From positions 62,001 to 126,000 of the forward strand of contig DASVDF010000091.1 in NCBI GenBank assembly GCA_036381215.1: 64,000 nt of DNA, written 5' to 3'. The position numbers and the translations under genes were made by a program. The DNA is from IDS-8 sp036381215 (GTDB lineage: Bacteria > Pseudomonadota > Gammaproteobacteria > Steroidobacterales > Woeseiaceae). Shown here piece by piece: positions 41,631-51,400 of the stretch. The notes under the pieces were generated by a model. The model saw only the letters and a list, made by a program, of their open reading frames with translations. It was not told the origin of the DNA and made no database searches. The first letter of the stretch is position 1. Every line of letters starts with the position of its first letter.

Positions 41631-44600
41631 ATGGGAACCAGCCCAACAGGCGCCATCGGCGCGCCTTCCGGATTCATTGGGGATTCGCAGGTCCATCCTG
41701 TCGAGTTGCTCAATGCACTCCAGGCTGTGCGTAACGGTGACTTCTCCGTGCGTCTGCCGAACGACTGGACGGGTCTTGCCGGCAAGATCGCCGACACGTT
41801 CAACGATGTCGTCGCAGCCAACGATCACCTCGCTCGCGAGCTCGGCAAGGTGAGCGACGCAGTGGGCCGCTGCGGCCGCACCCGCCAGCGCGTGCATTTC
41901 GACCGCCGCGCCGGCGCGTGGGGCGAGATGGAGAACTGCGTCAACGACCTCATCGACGACCTGCTCTGGCCGACGACGGAGGTGACTCGCAGCGTCGCCG
42001 CCGTCGCGCGCGGCGATCTCTCGCGCACCGTGCCGCTCGAGGTCGACGGCCGCCGGCTCGAAGGTGAGTTCCTGCGCTCCGCGCGCATCGTCAACACCAT
42101 GATCGAGCAGATGCGCGTGTTCACCTCGGAGGCGACGCGGGTCGCGCGCGAGGTCGGCTCCGAAGGCAAGCTCGGCGGACAGGCCGACGTCCCGGACGTC
42201 TCGGGCGTATGGAAGGACTTGACGGATAACGTAAATTCCATGGCCAGCCACCTCACCGCGCAGGTGCGGAACATCTCCGAGGTGACGATCGCGGTGGCCA
42301 ACGGCGACCTCTCGCGCAAGATCACCGTCGACGTGCGCGGCGAGATGCTGCAGTTGAAGGATGCCATCAACACGATGGTCGATCAGCTCCGTTCCTTCGC
42401 ATCGGAAGTCACGCGGGTCGCGCGCGAGGTCGGCACCGAAGGCCAGCTCGGCGGCCAGGCAATCGTGCCCGGCGTCGCCGGCACCTGGAAGGATCTCACC
42501 GACAACGTGAACGTGATGGCGACGAACCTGACCGATCAGGTGCGCGGCATCGCGGAGGTGGCGACGGCGATCGCACGCGGCGACCTGTCGCGCAAGATCA
42601 CCGTCGACGTGAAAGGCGAGCTGCTCGAGCTCAAGGACACGATCAACACCATGGTCGACCAGCTCAATGGTTTCGCCGCGGAAGTCACGCGCGTCGCGCG
42701 TGAGGTCGGCACCGAGGGCAAGCTCGGCGGCCAGGCGAAAGTGCCGGGCGTCGCGGGCACGTGGAAGGACCTCACCGACAACGTGAACTCCATGGCGCGC
42801 AATCTCACCTCGCAGATGCGCAACATCGCGGAGGTGACGACCGCGGTCGCGCGCGGCGACCTGTCGCGCAAGATCACGGTCAACGTCGAAGGCGAGATCC
42901 TCGAGCTCAAGAACACCATCAACACGATGGTGGATCAGCTGAACAGCTTCGCGTCCGAGGTGACGCGCGTCGCGCGCGAGGTGGGCACGGAGGGCAAGCT
43001 CGGCGGCCAGGCGGACGTGCCGGGCGTCGCGGGCACGTGGAAGGGGCTCACGGACAACGTGAACGTCATGGCCGCGAACCTGACGGGCCAGGTGCGCGAG
43101 ATTGCGGAAGTAGCCACCGCCATCGCGCGCGGCGACCTGTCGCGCAAGGTCACGGTCGACGTGAAGGGCGAGATCCTCGAGCTCAAGAACACGATCAACA
43201 CGCTCGTGGACCAGCTGAACGGCTTCGCGGCCGAGGTGACGCGCGTTGCGCGCGAAGTGGGCACGGAAGGCAAACTCGGGGGCCAGGCCAAGGTGCCCGG
43301 CGTCGCCGGCATCTGGAAGGACCTCACCGACAACGTGAACGTCATGGCCGAGAACCTGACCAACCAGGTGCGCGGCATCGTCAAGGTCGTGACCGCGGTC
43401 GCCCACGGCGACCTCGCGCAGAAACTCACCGTGGAGTCGAAAGGCGAGGTCGCGGCGCTCGCCAACACGATCAACAGCATGACGGACACGCTCGCGATCT
43501 TCGCGGACCAGGTGACCACCGTGGCGCGCGAGGTCGGCGTGGAGGGCCGGCTCGGCGGGCAGGCCAACGTGCCGGGCGCCGCCGGCACGTGGAAGGACCT
43601 GACGGCCAACGTGAACCTGCTCGCCGCCAACCTCACCACGCAGGTACGCGCGATCGCGGACGTGGCAACGGCCGTGACCAAGGGCGACCTCACGCGCTCG
43701 ATCCAGGTCGACGCCCGCGGCGAGGTCGCCGATCTCAAGAACTACATCAACGCGATGATCGGCAACCTGCGCCAGACCACCGAGCGCAATACCAAGCAGG
43801 ACTGGCTGAAGACCAACCTCGCGAACTTCAGCCGCGTGATGCAGGGTCAGCGCGATCTGCACTCGGTGGCCGAGATGCTGCTTTCCGAGCTCGCGCCGCT
43901 GGTCGGCGCGCATCAGGGGCTCATCTACGTGGCGGCGGAAGCCGACGGCGACGCCGTCCTGCAGCAGATCGCCGCCTACGCCGATGCGGAGGCCGGCTCC
44001 AGGACGCGCATGTACTCCTTCAACGAAGGGCTGATCGGCCAGTGCGCCCGCGAGCGCAAGACCATGATCTTGAGAGACCTTCCCGAAAATGCCGTGCGCA
44101 TCACCTCGGGCGTGGTGGATGCCGCGCCGCGCAACGTGGTGATCCTGCCCGTGCTCTTCGAAGGCCACGTCAAGGCGGTGATCGAGCTGGCCTCGCTCGA
44201 CGCGTTCACGGCGATGCAGATCTCGTTCCTCGAGCAGCTCACCGACATCATCGGCGTGGTATTCAACAACATCGAGGTGACGATGCGCACGGAGCGGCTG
44301 CTGGCCCAGTCGCAGCAGCTAGCCACGGAGCAGCAGACCCAGCAGCAGGAGCTGCAGAAGACCAACGAGGAGCTGGCGCAGAAAGCGCAGCTCCTCGCGG
44401 CGCAGAACGCCGAGGTCGAGCGCAAGAACCAGGAAATCGAGCAGGCGCGGCGCGCGCTGGAGGAGAAAGCCGCCGAGCTCGCCCTCACGTCGCGCTACAA
44501 ATCCGAATTCCTCGCCAACATGTCGCACGAGCTCCGGACGCCGCTGAACAGCATCCTCGTTCTCGGCCAGCAGCTCGCGGACAACGCCGAGCGCAACCTG

Positions 44601-46511
44601 AACGAGCGCCAGGTGGAATACGCGCACACCATACGCGCGGCGGGCACCGATCTTCTGAATCTCATCAGCGACATCCTCGATCTGTCGAAGATCGAGTCCG
44701 GCACGGTCACCGTCGAAAGCGAGGAGCTGCCCTTCACCGCCCTGAAGAAAATGGTGGAGCGCAATTTCCGCCACGAGGCCGACGCGCGCGACCTGACGTT
44801 CACCACCGAGCTGGGCCGCTCTCTCGGACGCTCGATCCAGACGGATCCCAAGCGCCTGCTGCAGGTGTTGAAGAACCTCCTGTCCAACGCGTTCAAGTTC
44901 ACCGAGCACGGCAGCGTAAATCTGCGCGTTTACAAGGCGCAGGAAGGCTGGACCCCGGGACATCCGGTGCTCGATCGGTCGGAGCAGCGGGTCGTGGCCT
45001 TCGCCGTGAGCGACACGGGCATAGGCATCCCGCCGGACAAGCAGCGCATCATTTTCGAGGCCTTCCAGCAGGCCGATGCGGGCACCGCGCGCAAGCACGG
45101 CGGTACCGGCCTCGGCCTCGCCATCAGCCGCGAGCTGGCGCAGCTTCTGGGCGGCGAGATCCGCGTGAAGAGCGAGCCCGGCCGCGGCAGCACGTTCACG
45201 CTGTACCTGCCGGCGGCATACGCCGGTCCGGCGCTGCCGGCCGGGAACGAGCCCGAAGCGGTGCAGCGCCGTGCCTTCCCGTCCATGCTCGCGCCCGCGT
45301 CGCGGCTCGCCGGCCTGTCCGACGACCGCGAGCAGATCGCCGCAGGCGATCCGCTGATCCTGATCGTGCATCGCGACGAGACCGCCGCGGAGATGGTGCT
45401 GGACGCCGCACGCGCTTCCGGCCTGAAAGGGATCGCCACGACCCGCGCCGAGGAAGCGGTGGCGCTCGCGCGCCGCTGGCGGCCGGAGCTGGTGAGCCTG
45501 GACGACAGCCTGGCGGACGCACACGGCTGGTCGGTGTTGAGCCGCTTCAAGCGCGATCCCGACCTGCGGCACATTCCCGTGCAGATGTTCGTCGCGCCCG
45601 GCGACCGCCTCGCCGCACGGGCGCGCGGCGCCTGCTCGGGCCTCGCGCGGCCGGTCGCGGCCTCCGAGGTGCGGGAAGACCTGCGGCGCCAGCTGCGAGC
45701 CGCCCGCGAGGGCGGCCGGCGCCTGCTCGTGGTCGAGGGCGAAGGCGCCGAGCCGGGCCGGCTCGCCGAGCTTCTCGGCGGCCCGGACATCGAGACGGTG
45801 GTCGCCGCGGGAGGCCCCGACGCGTTGCGCCTGCTGACCCAGAACAGCTTCGATTGTGTCGCGCTCGACGCGCTGCAGCGCGACATGCCGGCCCTGAGTT
45901 TCCTCGGCCGTGTCGCTGCCCTGCCTGCGCTGCGCGACGTGCCTTTCGTGCTGTACGCCCGGCGCGACTGGCTCGACGCCCATCGGCAGCAGATCGCGGA
46001 GCTCCGGCGGAGCGTCGTGCTGCGCCCCGCGCCGTCGCTCGCGATCCTGCTGGACGACTGCTGCATGTTCCTGCACCGGCAAATCCGCGACCTGCCGGAC
46101 GGCCGGCGCCAGCTCCTTCTCTCACCGCCCGACGTCGACGTCCTGGCCGGGAAAACGGTGCTCGTCGTCGACGACGACGTGCGCAACATCTTCGCGCTGT
46201 CGAGCCTGCTGGAACGGCAGCGCATGCGCGTGATCTCCGCAACCACCGGCCGCCGCGGGATCGAGCTCGCGACCGGCACCGACGACCTTTCGTTGATAGT
46301 ATTGGACGTGATGATGCCGGAGATGGATGGTTACGAGACGATGCGGCGGCTGCGCAGCGGAGGCTTCGAGCGACCGATCGTCGCGCTGACCGCCAAAGCC
46401 ATGAGCGGCGATCGCGAGAAATGCCTCGAGGCCGGCGCCTCGGATTACATCGCGAAGCCGGTCGACAGCGAGCACTTCCTGTCGCTGCTCAAAGTCTGGC
46501 TGGACCGCTGA
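41631..46511 (+). CDS. Giant poly-HAMP hybrid sensor histidine kinase (Nik1/group III-like)
   Basis: A 1626-residue cytoplasmic hybrid kinase with no membrane segment. Residues 20-710 consist of HAMP-like units; seven copies of a motif like LTxQVRxIAEVATAIARGDLSRKI alternate with six of VTRVAREVGTEGKLGGQA, giving a 92-residue period. A GAF domain follows (about 745-890), then a coiled coil rich in Gln/Glu (about 895-950). The HisKA domain has phospho-acceptor His966 (NMSHELRTPLN), followed by HATPase_c with DTGIGIP and GGTGLGL. Two degenerate receiver-like regions (about 1240-1480) lack clear phospho-Asp. An intact receiver ends the protein: VLVVDDD, Asp1559 (LDVMMPEMDG) and YIAKP. The layout parallels fungal osmosensing group III kinases. 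Its start has only a weak ribosome site. A second kinase follows 14 nt later. Confidence 0.95.
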   Translation: MGTSPTGAIGAPSGFIGDSQVHPVELLNALQAVRNGDFSVRLPNDWTGLAGKIADTFNDVVAANDHLARELGKVSDAVGRCGRTRQRVHFDRRAGAWGEMENCVNDLIDDLLWPTTEVTRSVAAVARGDLSRTVPLEVDGRRLEGEFLRSARIVNTMIEQMRVFTSEATRVAREVGSEGKLGGQADVPDVSGVWKDLTDNVNSMASHLTAQVRNISEVTIAVANGDLSRKITVDVRGEMLQLKDAINTMVDQLRSFASEVTRVAREVGTEGQLGGQAIVPGVAGTWKDLTDNVNVMATNLTDQVRGIAEVATAIARGDLSRKITVDVKGELLELKDTINTMVDQLNGFAAEVTRVAREVGTEGKLGGQAKVPGVAGTWKDLTDNVNSMARNLTSQMRNIAEVTTAVARGDLSRKITVNVEGEILELKNTINTMVDQLNSFASEVTRVAREVGTEGKLGGQADVPGVAGTWKGLTDNVNVMAANLTGQVREIAEVATAIARGDLSRKVTVDVKGEILELKNTINTLVDQLNGFAAEVTRVAREVGTEGKLGGQAKVPGVAGIWKDLTDNVNVMAENLTNQVRGIVKVVTAVAHGDLAQKLTVESKGEVAALANTINSMTDTLAIFADQVTTVAREVGVEGRLGGQANVPGAAGTWKDLTANVNLLAANLTTQVRAIADVATAVTKGDLTRSIQVDARGEVADLKNYINAMIGNLRQTTERNTKQDWLKTNLANFSRVMQGQRDLHSVAEMLLSELAPLVGAHQGLIYVAAEADGDAVLQQIAAYADAEAGSRTRMYSFNEGLIGQCARERKTMILRDLPENAVRITSGVVDAAPRNVVILPVLFEGHVKAVIELASLDAFTAMQISFLEQLTDIIGVVFNNIEVTMRTERLLAQSQQLATEQQTQQQELQKTNEELAQKAQLLAAQNAEVERKNQEIEQARRALEEKAAELALTSRYKSEFLANMSHELRTPLNSILVLGQQLADNAERNLNERQVEYAHTIRAAGTDLLNLISDILDLSKIESGTVTVESEELPFTALKKMVERNFRHEADARDLTFTTELGRSLGRSIQTDPKRLLQVLKNLLSNAFKFTEHGSVNLRVYKAQEGWTPGHPVLDRSEQRVVAFAVSDTGIGIPPDKQRIIFEAFQQADAGTARKHGGTGLGLAISRELAQLLGGEIRVKSEPGRGSTFTLYLPAAYAGPALPAGNEPEAVQRRAFPSMLAPASRLAGLSDDREQIAAGDPLILIVHRDETAAEMVLDAARASGLKGIATTRAEEAVALARRWRPELVSLDDSLADAHGWSVLSRFKRDPDLRHIPVQMFVAPGDRLAARARGACSGLARPVAASEVREDLRRQLRAAREGGRRLLVVEGEGAEPGRLAELLGGPDIETVVAAGGPDALRLLTQNSFDCVALDALQRDMPALSFLGRVAALPALRDVPFVLYARRDWLDAHRQQIAELRRSVVLRPAPSLAILLDDCCMFLHRQIRDLPDGRRQLLLSPPDVDVLAGKTVLVVDDDVRNIFALSSLLERQRMRVISATTGRRGIELATGTDDLSLIVLDVMMPEMDGYETMRRLRSGGFERPIVALTAKAMSGDREKCLEAGASDYIAKPVDSEHFLSLLKVWLDR
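42126..43781 (+). repeat. Six tandem 276-bp repeats inside the kinase gene (HAMP units)
   Basis: Equivalent ATG codons recur at 42240, 42516, 42792, 43068, 43344 and 43620, exactly 276 bp (92 codons) apart. Copies 2-5 are the most alike at DNA level, with the sixth more diverged, so unequal recombination could change copy number. Confidence 0.9.
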
Positions 46512-46525
46512 CACCGCCGGCACCG

Positions 46526-48241
46526 ATGCCAGAAAAAGCCAACATCCTGCTGGTTGACGACCAACCGGAGCGTTTGCTCACCTACGAGGTCATTCTCGAA
46601 AGCCTCGACCAGAATCTCGTGCGCGCGCTTTCCGGCGAGGAAGCCTTCGAAAAGCTGCACGAGCGCGAATTCGCCGCCATCCTGCTCGACGTCAGCATGC
46701 CGGGCATGAACGGCTTCGAGACCGCGGCGCTGGTGCGCAGCCATCCGCGTTTCGGCCAGACACCGATCATCTTCGTGACCGGCGTGCACATCACCGATCT
46801 CGACCGGCTGCGCGGCTACGAGATGGGCGCCGCCGATTACGTGTACGTACCGGTCATTCCGGACGTGCTGCGCGGCAAGGTGCAGGTGCTCGTTCAGCTC
46901 TATCTGCAGCGCCGCGAGCTGGCGCAGCTGAACGAACGCCTGGCGGCGGCGAACGAGGAGCTCGCGGAAGCGCATGCGCGCCTGCAGGCGGAGAACACCC
47001 GTGAGCTGCAGAAGCTCAACCGCACGCTCGAGCGCGCCAACGCGCAACTGATTTCCGAAGTCGCGGAGCGCAAGCACGCCGAATCGCTGCTGAAAGACGA
47101 GGCCCGCCGCAAGGACGAGTTCATCTCCATCCTCGGCCATGAGCTGCGCAATCCGCTGGCGGCGATGCAGAGCGGCATCGAGCTTCTGTGCAACGCCGGG
47201 CCGAACGAGACCCGGTTGCCATGGGCGCGGGACCTGCTGCAGAGGCAGCTCAGGCACCTGAAGCGGCTCATCGACGACCTGCTCGACGTTTCCAGGATCA
47301 CCAGCGGCCGCGTGCAGCTGCAGCGCGAAATCCTGGATCTCAAGAGCGTCATCGAGCACTCCATGGACGCCGCCCGGCCGCTGATCGCGGAGCGCAGCCA
47401 CGACTTTCGCGCGGAACTGCCTTCCGAGCCGATGTACATGGACGGGGATTCCGTACGCCTGACGCAGGTGTTCGGAAACCTGCTCACGAACGCCGCGAAG
47501 TACACCGAGCCGGGCGGGCGCATCGATCTCACGGCGGAGATCGACGAGGGCCCGCCGCGCTGCGCGACCATCCGCGTGCGGGACACGGGGTCCGGAATTC
47601 GCGCCGACATGCTGGACCGCGTATTCGAGCTCTTCACCCAGGCGGACGACCAGAACAATCGCACGCAGACGGGCTTGGGCATAGGTCTCGCGCTGGTGCG
47701 CGCGCTCGCCGACCTGCACGGCGGCAACGTGCGAGCGGAAAGCGCCGGCCCGGGGCAGGGCTCGCAGTTCGTGGTACGGCTGCCGCTGCTCGAGCGCAAC
47801 GCGAAGATCCGCCCGGCCCCGCCCAAGGCGATGCCTTGCCCGGCGCACGACGGCCTGCGGCTCCTCATCGTGGACGACAACGAGGACCTCGCACGCGGTC
47901 TTGCCATGTATCTCGCGGAAAGATCCGGCCACGAGGTGCGCCTCGCGCACACGGGCGAGGACGGCATCGCGAAGGCGGCGGAGTTCAAGCCGGACGTCGT
48001 GCTGCTCGATATCGGCCTGCCGGACATCGACGGCTACGAGGTCGCGCGCCGGATGCGCGGCGCAGGCCTGCTCGAGGACGTGCCGCTGATCGGTATCAGC
48101 GGCTTCAGCACGGCGGCCGACAAGCGGCGGGCGCGCGCGGCCGGCTTCGATCGTTATTTCGTCAAACCGATCGCGTTCGACAAGCTGAACGAAGTCCTGA
48201 CCGGCTCGATCCGGGCGGAGGCGGGGCGCGCGCTCGGCTGA
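46526..48241 (+). CDS. Hybrid histidine kinase REC-HisKA-HATPase-REC
   Basis: A 571-residue cytoplasmic protein. Receiver 1 (residues 5-120) has ILLVDDQ and phospho-Asp55 (ILLDVSMPGMNG), but the usual Lys in the DYxxKP position is Val (DYVYVPV). A coiled coil of about 60 residues (LAQLNERLAAANEELAEAHARL) follows. HisKA carries His205 (ILGHELRNPLAAM); HATPase_c has DTGSGI and TGLGIGLALV. The C-terminal receiver has VDDNED, Asp495 (LLDIGLPDIDG) and YFVKP. It starts 14 nt after the poly-HAMP kinase, so the two are co-expressed and may form a phosphorelay in which the upstream kinase talks to receiver 1 (inference). A REP pair follows the stop at 40 nt. No output regulator is encoded nearby. Confidence 0.94.
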   Translation: MPEKANILLVDDQPERLLTYEVILESLDQNLVRALSGEEAFEKLHEREFAAILLDVSMPGMNGFETAALVRSHPRFGQTPIIFVTGVHITDLDRLRGYEMGAADYVYVPVIPDVLRGKVQVLVQLYLQRRELAQLNERLAAANEELAEAHARLQAENTRELQKLNRTLERANAQLISEVAERKHAESLLKDEARRKDEFISILGHELRNPLAAMQSGIELLCNAGPNETRLPWARDLLQRQLRHLKRLIDDLLDVSRITSGRVQLQREILDLKSVIEHSMDAARPLIAERSHDFRAELPSEPMYMDGDSVRLTQVFGNLLTNAAKYTEPGGRIDLTAEIDEGPPRCATIRVRDTGSGIRADMLDRVFELFTQADDQNNRTQTGLGIGLALVRALADLHGGNVRAESAGPGQGSQFVVRLPLLERNAKIRPAPPKAMPCPAHDGLRLLIVDDNEDLARGLAMYLAERSGHEVRLAHTGEDGIAKAAEFKPDVVLLDIGLPDIDGYEVARRMRGAGLLEDVPLIGISGFSTAADKRRARAAGFDRYFVKPIAFDKLNEVLTGSIRAEAGRALG

Positions 48242-48281
48242 GATCGCGCCTGCGCGATCAGGCGTACATGAGCAGGGGCGG

Positions 48282-48338
48282 CAGGAGCGCGCATTGCGCG
48301 CGACCCACGATCGCCAGCGCGCGCGATGCGCGCTCCTG
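48282..48338. repeat. REP pair in inverted orientation (BIME), copy (f)
   Basis: CAGGAGCGCGCATTGCGCGC (48282-48301) and an inverted copy ending at 48338 flank a core containing ACCCACGATCG, the reverse of the core in the pair at 36557. Here CAG replaces TAG and no stop codon is supplied. Confidence 0.8.
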
Positions 48339-48343
48339 CTGGC

Positions 48344-48349
48344 TATAAT
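48344..48349 (+). promoter_or_regulatory. Consensus -10 box (TATAAT) for the Calx-beta surface protein gene
   Basis: A perfect TATAAT preceded by TGGC directly abuts the REP pair; no -35 is visible because the REP fills that position. Transcription would start near 48356, giving a leader of roughly 85-110 nt depending on the start codon. Confidence 0.5.
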
Positions 48350-48465
48350 TTCCGGTAAGTACAGCAATTTGCAGCGGCTTCGTCGAAGGGGGCTCATAAC
48401 AGCAATCCGCAAGCGCTTTGGGGGGAGGACACGGCCGACATGCATCGGTTCGGAGAACAAGGAAC

Positions 48466-51400
48466 GTGCAGCACGAGCTCACCCCGGAGCGCCGGCAGGC
48501 GCTTGCCAAACCCCTGGGCGCCTGTTCCCGCGTCCTGTCGTTTCCCCGGTTGCGGGGCATCCTTCACCTGGTCGGTCTCGCGGCGGGACTCTTCGCCGCC
48601 GCCCCTGCGTTTGCGCAGACCATCGTCACGATAGAAGTCGCTGACGGCGAGGCGGCAGAAACGCCGGCCGATCCCGCGCGCTTCGTCGTGCGGCGCTCCG
48701 GCGGCGATTTGCTCCGCTCCGTGCGTGTTCCGCTCGAGATCTCCGGCAGCGCCACGGAGGGCGCGGATTACGCGCCGCTTCCCCACGTCGTCGTGCTGAA
48801 TCTGGGCGCGCAGTCGCTCGCGATCGACGTCACCGTCTCCGGCGACGACGGCCTGTTCGAAGGCGATGAGACCGTCACGGTCACGCTGGACGAGGACGAG
48901 GATGACGACGGGCAGCCGGATGGTGCCTTCTTCGTCGGCAACGGCAGCGCGTCGATCACCATCGTCGACAGTCCGCACACGGTCACGGCGGAAGCCGCAG
49001 GCAACGCACTCGAAGGCGGGGAAGAGGGCGAGATCCTCGTGCGTCTCAGCGGCCGCAACGAATCCGGAGCGCCGCTCACGGTGGACTATTCCGTCGCCGG
49101 GGACGCCGAACCGGGGGTCGATTACACGGCGCTCAGCGGCAGCGTCGCCATAGCGCCCGGCGCGAGCAGCGCGCCGGTCACGGTGCGGCCGCTCGACGAC
49201 GACGCTCTGGAGGCTGACGAATCGGTCGGGATCACGCTGACGAAGAGCGGCGATGCGCGCGTCTCCGTGGGCGACCCGGCGTCCGCCTCCATCGTCGTCG
49301 CCGACGACGATGCGGCGCGCGACGACGACGGCGACGGGCTCGCCAACGGCGCCGAGTGCCCCGAGTTCGCGGCGTGCCGGGACAGCGACGGGGACGGGCT
49401 CGCGGACTGGCTCGATGCGGACGACGACGACGACGGCGTGCCCACGGCGTCCGAGCACGCGCCGGACCAGGACACCGACGGCGACGACACGCCCGACTAC
49501 CTGGACGACGACGATGACGGCGACGGGCGGCCGACCCGCGAGGAGGACGCAAATCCGGACGGAGACGGCAACCCGGCCACGAGTCCCACGGACCAGGACA
49601 GCGACGGCGTGTCCGATTACCTCGACGCCGACGACGGCGGCAGCCCGCAGGGCGATCCCGACGGCGACGGGCTCACGAACACGCAGGAGGACGCGCTCGG
49701 CACGGACCCGGGTGACCCGGACAGCGACGACGACGGCGTGAACGACGGCGACGAGGACACGGCCGGCACCGATCCCCTCGACCCGCGCGCCTTCGCCGAC
49801 GCGGACGGCGACCTCGTCCCCGATGCGGTCGAAGCCGCGGACGGCAGCAGCCCCGAGGATCCGGCCGACTTCGCGGACGCCGACGGCGGGGGGACGGCCG
49901 ATTACCTCGAGACCGTGACCTACCCGGCCTTCGGACTGCCCGCCACCGATCCCGCGAACGCCGCCGACGACCGGCACGACACGGACGGCGACGGGCTGCC
50001 GGACCGCTTCGAGCTCGCGCTCGCCTCCGCCCCCGATTCCGCCGATTCGCCCACCGCGGACGGGGCCGGCGACGCCGACGGCAACGGCGTCTCGAACGCG
50101 GTGCAGGAGTATCTCGCCGGGCTCGGCATCACCACCGCGGAGCGCACCGGCGATTTCGATCGCGACGGCTACCCGGACGCGGCCGAGGTCTCGCTCGGCC
50201 TCGACCCGCTGTCCTCCGCCGCCGGCGACCGGGACGGCGATGGCGTGCCGAACGTGATCGAGGCGCTGGCCGGCGTCGATGCGAGTCCCGCGACCGACTC
50301 GGACGCCGACGGCGTGCCCGACGCGCGCGAGATCGCGCTCGGCGCGAATCCGCTCGACGCGAGCTCGCCGGTGGCAGGCGGCGGCGACGACGACGACGGC
50401 GACGGCGTGAGCCTCGCCATCGAGCACGTGCTGGCCGCGCTCGGCGTGACCGGCGACGTCACCGCCGCCACCGACAGCGACGAGGACGGGCTCGCGGACG
50501 CCGACGAGATCCGGCTCGGCGCCGATCCGCTGCACGACGAGCAGCCGGTGGCGTGGATCGAGCTGGTGCAGGCGGATTTCGGCCCGGTGCGTGCGCTCGC
50601 GACCGGCGCGGGACCGGCAACCGCGCGCGCGCGCATCGGCGGGCACCAGTCGGGGCTCACGTACGACTGGAACGCGACGAGCGCGGCGGTCCTCGCGGTC
50701 GCGAACGGTCCGCACGACGGACCCGCCCTCTCCTTCGCGCCGCAGACGCTGCCGCCCGGCCGTTACGAGCTGGTCGTCTCCGTGACCCGCACGCTCGGCG
50801 ACCTCACCACCCCGACGTCGGTCGTGCGGCTTGCGCTCGAGGTGCTCGAGAACGGCACGGCCGAGGCGCTCGCCGACGGCGACGGCGACGGCGTGCGGGA
50901 TGGAGCCGATGCCACCGACGGCCGGCGCGGAGATGCGAACCGGCTGCCGTCCGAGGCCATCGCGCCGATCGTCGCGGAGCCGGGCACCCGTCTGCAGCTC
51001 GGCAGCACGGCGCGCGCCACGCTCGCGGACTCGGCGCTGGTGACGCCGGCCGACATCGCGGCCGCCGGCGGCGCGGAGGACGAGTTCGAGTACGTGGGCG
51101 GGATCTACGATTTCGAGGTGACGAATCTGCCGGAGGCGGGGACGGTCGTGAACATAGTGATTCCGCAAGCATCACCCATCGGCGACGCGGCGCAATACAG
51201 GAAGCTCGGCGCCCAGGGCTGGGTCGGTTTCGTCGAGGACCAAAGGAACGCGATCGCCTCGGCGCCGGACGACGCCAACAAATGCCCGCCGCCCGGCGAC
51301 GCCGCCTACCGGCCCGGGCTCACACCCGGGCACCTGTGCGTGCAGCTCTCGATCGAGGACGGCGGGCCGAACGACGGCGATGCCGCCGACGGCCGGAACG

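Noticed and set aside
42126..43781. Regular repeats suggestive of an array (CRISPR or satellite)
   Set aside because: The unit is 276 bp and codes continuously for HAMP domains; there are no unique spacers.
41454..44168. 904-codon minus-strand frame with periodic sequence
   Set aside because: Periodicity only mirrors the 276-bp HAMP repeats on the other strand.
42761..46525. Long frame upstream of, and continuous with, the second kinase inside the poly-HAMP kinase gene
   Set aside because: Its translation before 46526 is Arg/Gly-rich noise in the second frame of the HAMP repeats; the kinase begins MPEKANILLVDDQ at 46526.
49300..50560. GC-rich GACGGCGAC-type DNA repeats as a microsatellite
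   Set aside because: They encode the calcium-binding DxDxDG repeats in frame, which explains the periodicity.
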